Shown: positions 5,360 to 5,796 of the stretch, one piece after another
Layout: each line of letters starts with the position of its first letter
How positions within the stretch are numbered: the first letter of the stretch is position 1
Source of the DNA: Actinomycetota bacterium
Lineage (GTDB): Bacteria > Actinomycetota > Acidimicrobiia > Acidimicrobiales > Ilumatobacteraceae
Reading direction: 5' to 3'
DNA: 5,796 bases
Assembly (NCBI GenBank): GCA_009704425.1
Contig: WLEG01000127.1
Location: 1 to 5,796, forward strand
Program-made: the position numbers and the translations under genes
Notes under the pieces: generated by a model
Seen by the model: only the letters and a program-made list of their open reading frames with translations
Told to the model about the DNA's origin: nothing
The model's database searches: none

Positions 5360-5796
5360 TCGGGCCTCACCGGACGAGACGGCCGCCGAGGCGATCGCTT
5401 CGGCGACGCCGACGATGTCGCTGTTCGGTCCGAGCAGTCCCACCGTCACGCGCAACGAATCCGGATGATCCAACACGAGGAACGGTTCGCCGGGTGCGGC
5501 GCCGATTCCTTGCGCGGCCAATGCCATGAGAGCCGATCGTTCGTTGGCGACGCGCACCCACAGGTTGATTCCGTCGGTGCCCGTGGTGTGCACGTCGCGC
5601 CGGTTCAGGATCTCGACCACGGTGCGTCGCCGTGTGGCGTACTCCTCGCGCGAGCGCGCGAGCGTCTCCAGCGTGCCGCGGTCGTCGAGGAGTTCCAGCA
5701 GCACCGCCTGCAGGATGCGACTGCTCCATCCCGGTCCGAGCAGTCGACGGTTCGCGGCGCGACTGATGACGTCGCCCGAGCCTCCGACGGCCGCCA
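5345..5796 (-). CDS. MocR/GntR-type aminotransferase-like protein, C-terminal fragment
   Basis: The frame is open to the right edge, so the gene begins beyond the window; 149 codons plus the TAG are visible. It matches the C-terminal small domain of fold-type I PLP aminotransferases. LLGPGWSSRILQ is followed by a helical stretch rich in Arg/Glu (LARSREEYATRRRTVVEIL), then GTDGINLWVRV, GIGAAPGEPF and DSLRVTVGLLG, whose Arg is the usual substrate-carboxylate contact. The LGPGW..R.LQ and DG.NLWV signatures are those I associate with MocR regulators, which fuse a GntR winged helix to this domain; the DNA-binding part and PLP lysine would lie outside the window. A stand-alone class I/II aminotransferase is the alternative. 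An internal GTG at 5704 is not the start. It converges on the PPOX-family gene with a 19-nt gap. Confidence 0.75.
   Translation of the reverse strand, partial: AAVGGSGDVISRAANRRLLGPGWSSRILQAVLLELLDDRGTLETLARSREEYATRRRTVVEILNRRDVHTTGTDGINLWVRVANERSALMALAAQGIGAAPGEPFLVLDHPDSLRVTVGLLGPNSDIVGVAEAIASAAVSSGEARRGQR

Noticed and set aside
3898..5370. A 490-codon open frame on the minus strand across prmC and the PPOX gene
   Set aside because: It lies wholly antisense to two confidently identified genes, its translation is rich in Arg/His/Asp without family motifs, and long antisense frames are expected in high-GC DNA.

Overview
The window is a high-GC bacterial chromosome segment, with strong G/C preference at third codon positions and GTG starts alongside ATG. 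It carries a housekeeping translation/transcription cluster in the order rho, rpmE, prfA, prmC, which is the conserved actinobacterial arrangement. The high-GC codon use, TANNNT-type -10 boxes placed almost directly on start codons (leaderless style) and an F420/FMN split-barrel protein fit Actinomycetota. I would guess an Acidimicrobiia-like lineage, but that placement is inference from gene order and protein flavour only.

Layout: the C-terminal 254 residues of transcription terminator Rho (1-765, +) face a convergent TetR-type regulator (787-1446, -). A divergent 136-bp intergenic region (1447-1582) separates that regulator from rpmE, ribosomal protein L31 (1583-1798, +). Next come an unrecognised conserved-looking protein of about 332 aa (1857-2855, +), prfA encoding peptide chain release factor 1 (2886-3956, +) and prmC encoding the methyltransferase that modifies the release factor GGQ glutamine (3961-4833, +, 4 nt after prfA). 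A small split beta-barrel PPOX/F420-type oxidoreductase follows (4858-5325, +). A convergent gene running off the right edge (5345-5796, -) looks like the C-terminal part of a MocR/GntR-type aminotransferase-like protein.

Functionally, Rho ends transcription, L31 is a zinc-ribbon large-subunit protein, RF1 terminates translation at UAA/UAG, and PrmC methylates RF1 to make it fully active. The prfA-prmC pair is almost certainly cotranscribed and translationally coupled. The TetR regulator and the 332-aa unknown are the accessory items in this otherwise standard neighbourhood. No mobile element, CRISPR array, tRNA or rRNA is visible.

The points most worth a second look are these: a Gly in Rho where E. 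coli has Ser266, a bicyclomycin contact; the unknown protein lodged between rpmE and prfA; candidate leaderless promoters at three genes; a 10-bp phased GGCC repeat over the tetR promoter; and two convergent gene junctions where a hairpin loop holds the stop codon of the reverse-strand gene. I see no strong evidence for a wholly new multi-gene system here.
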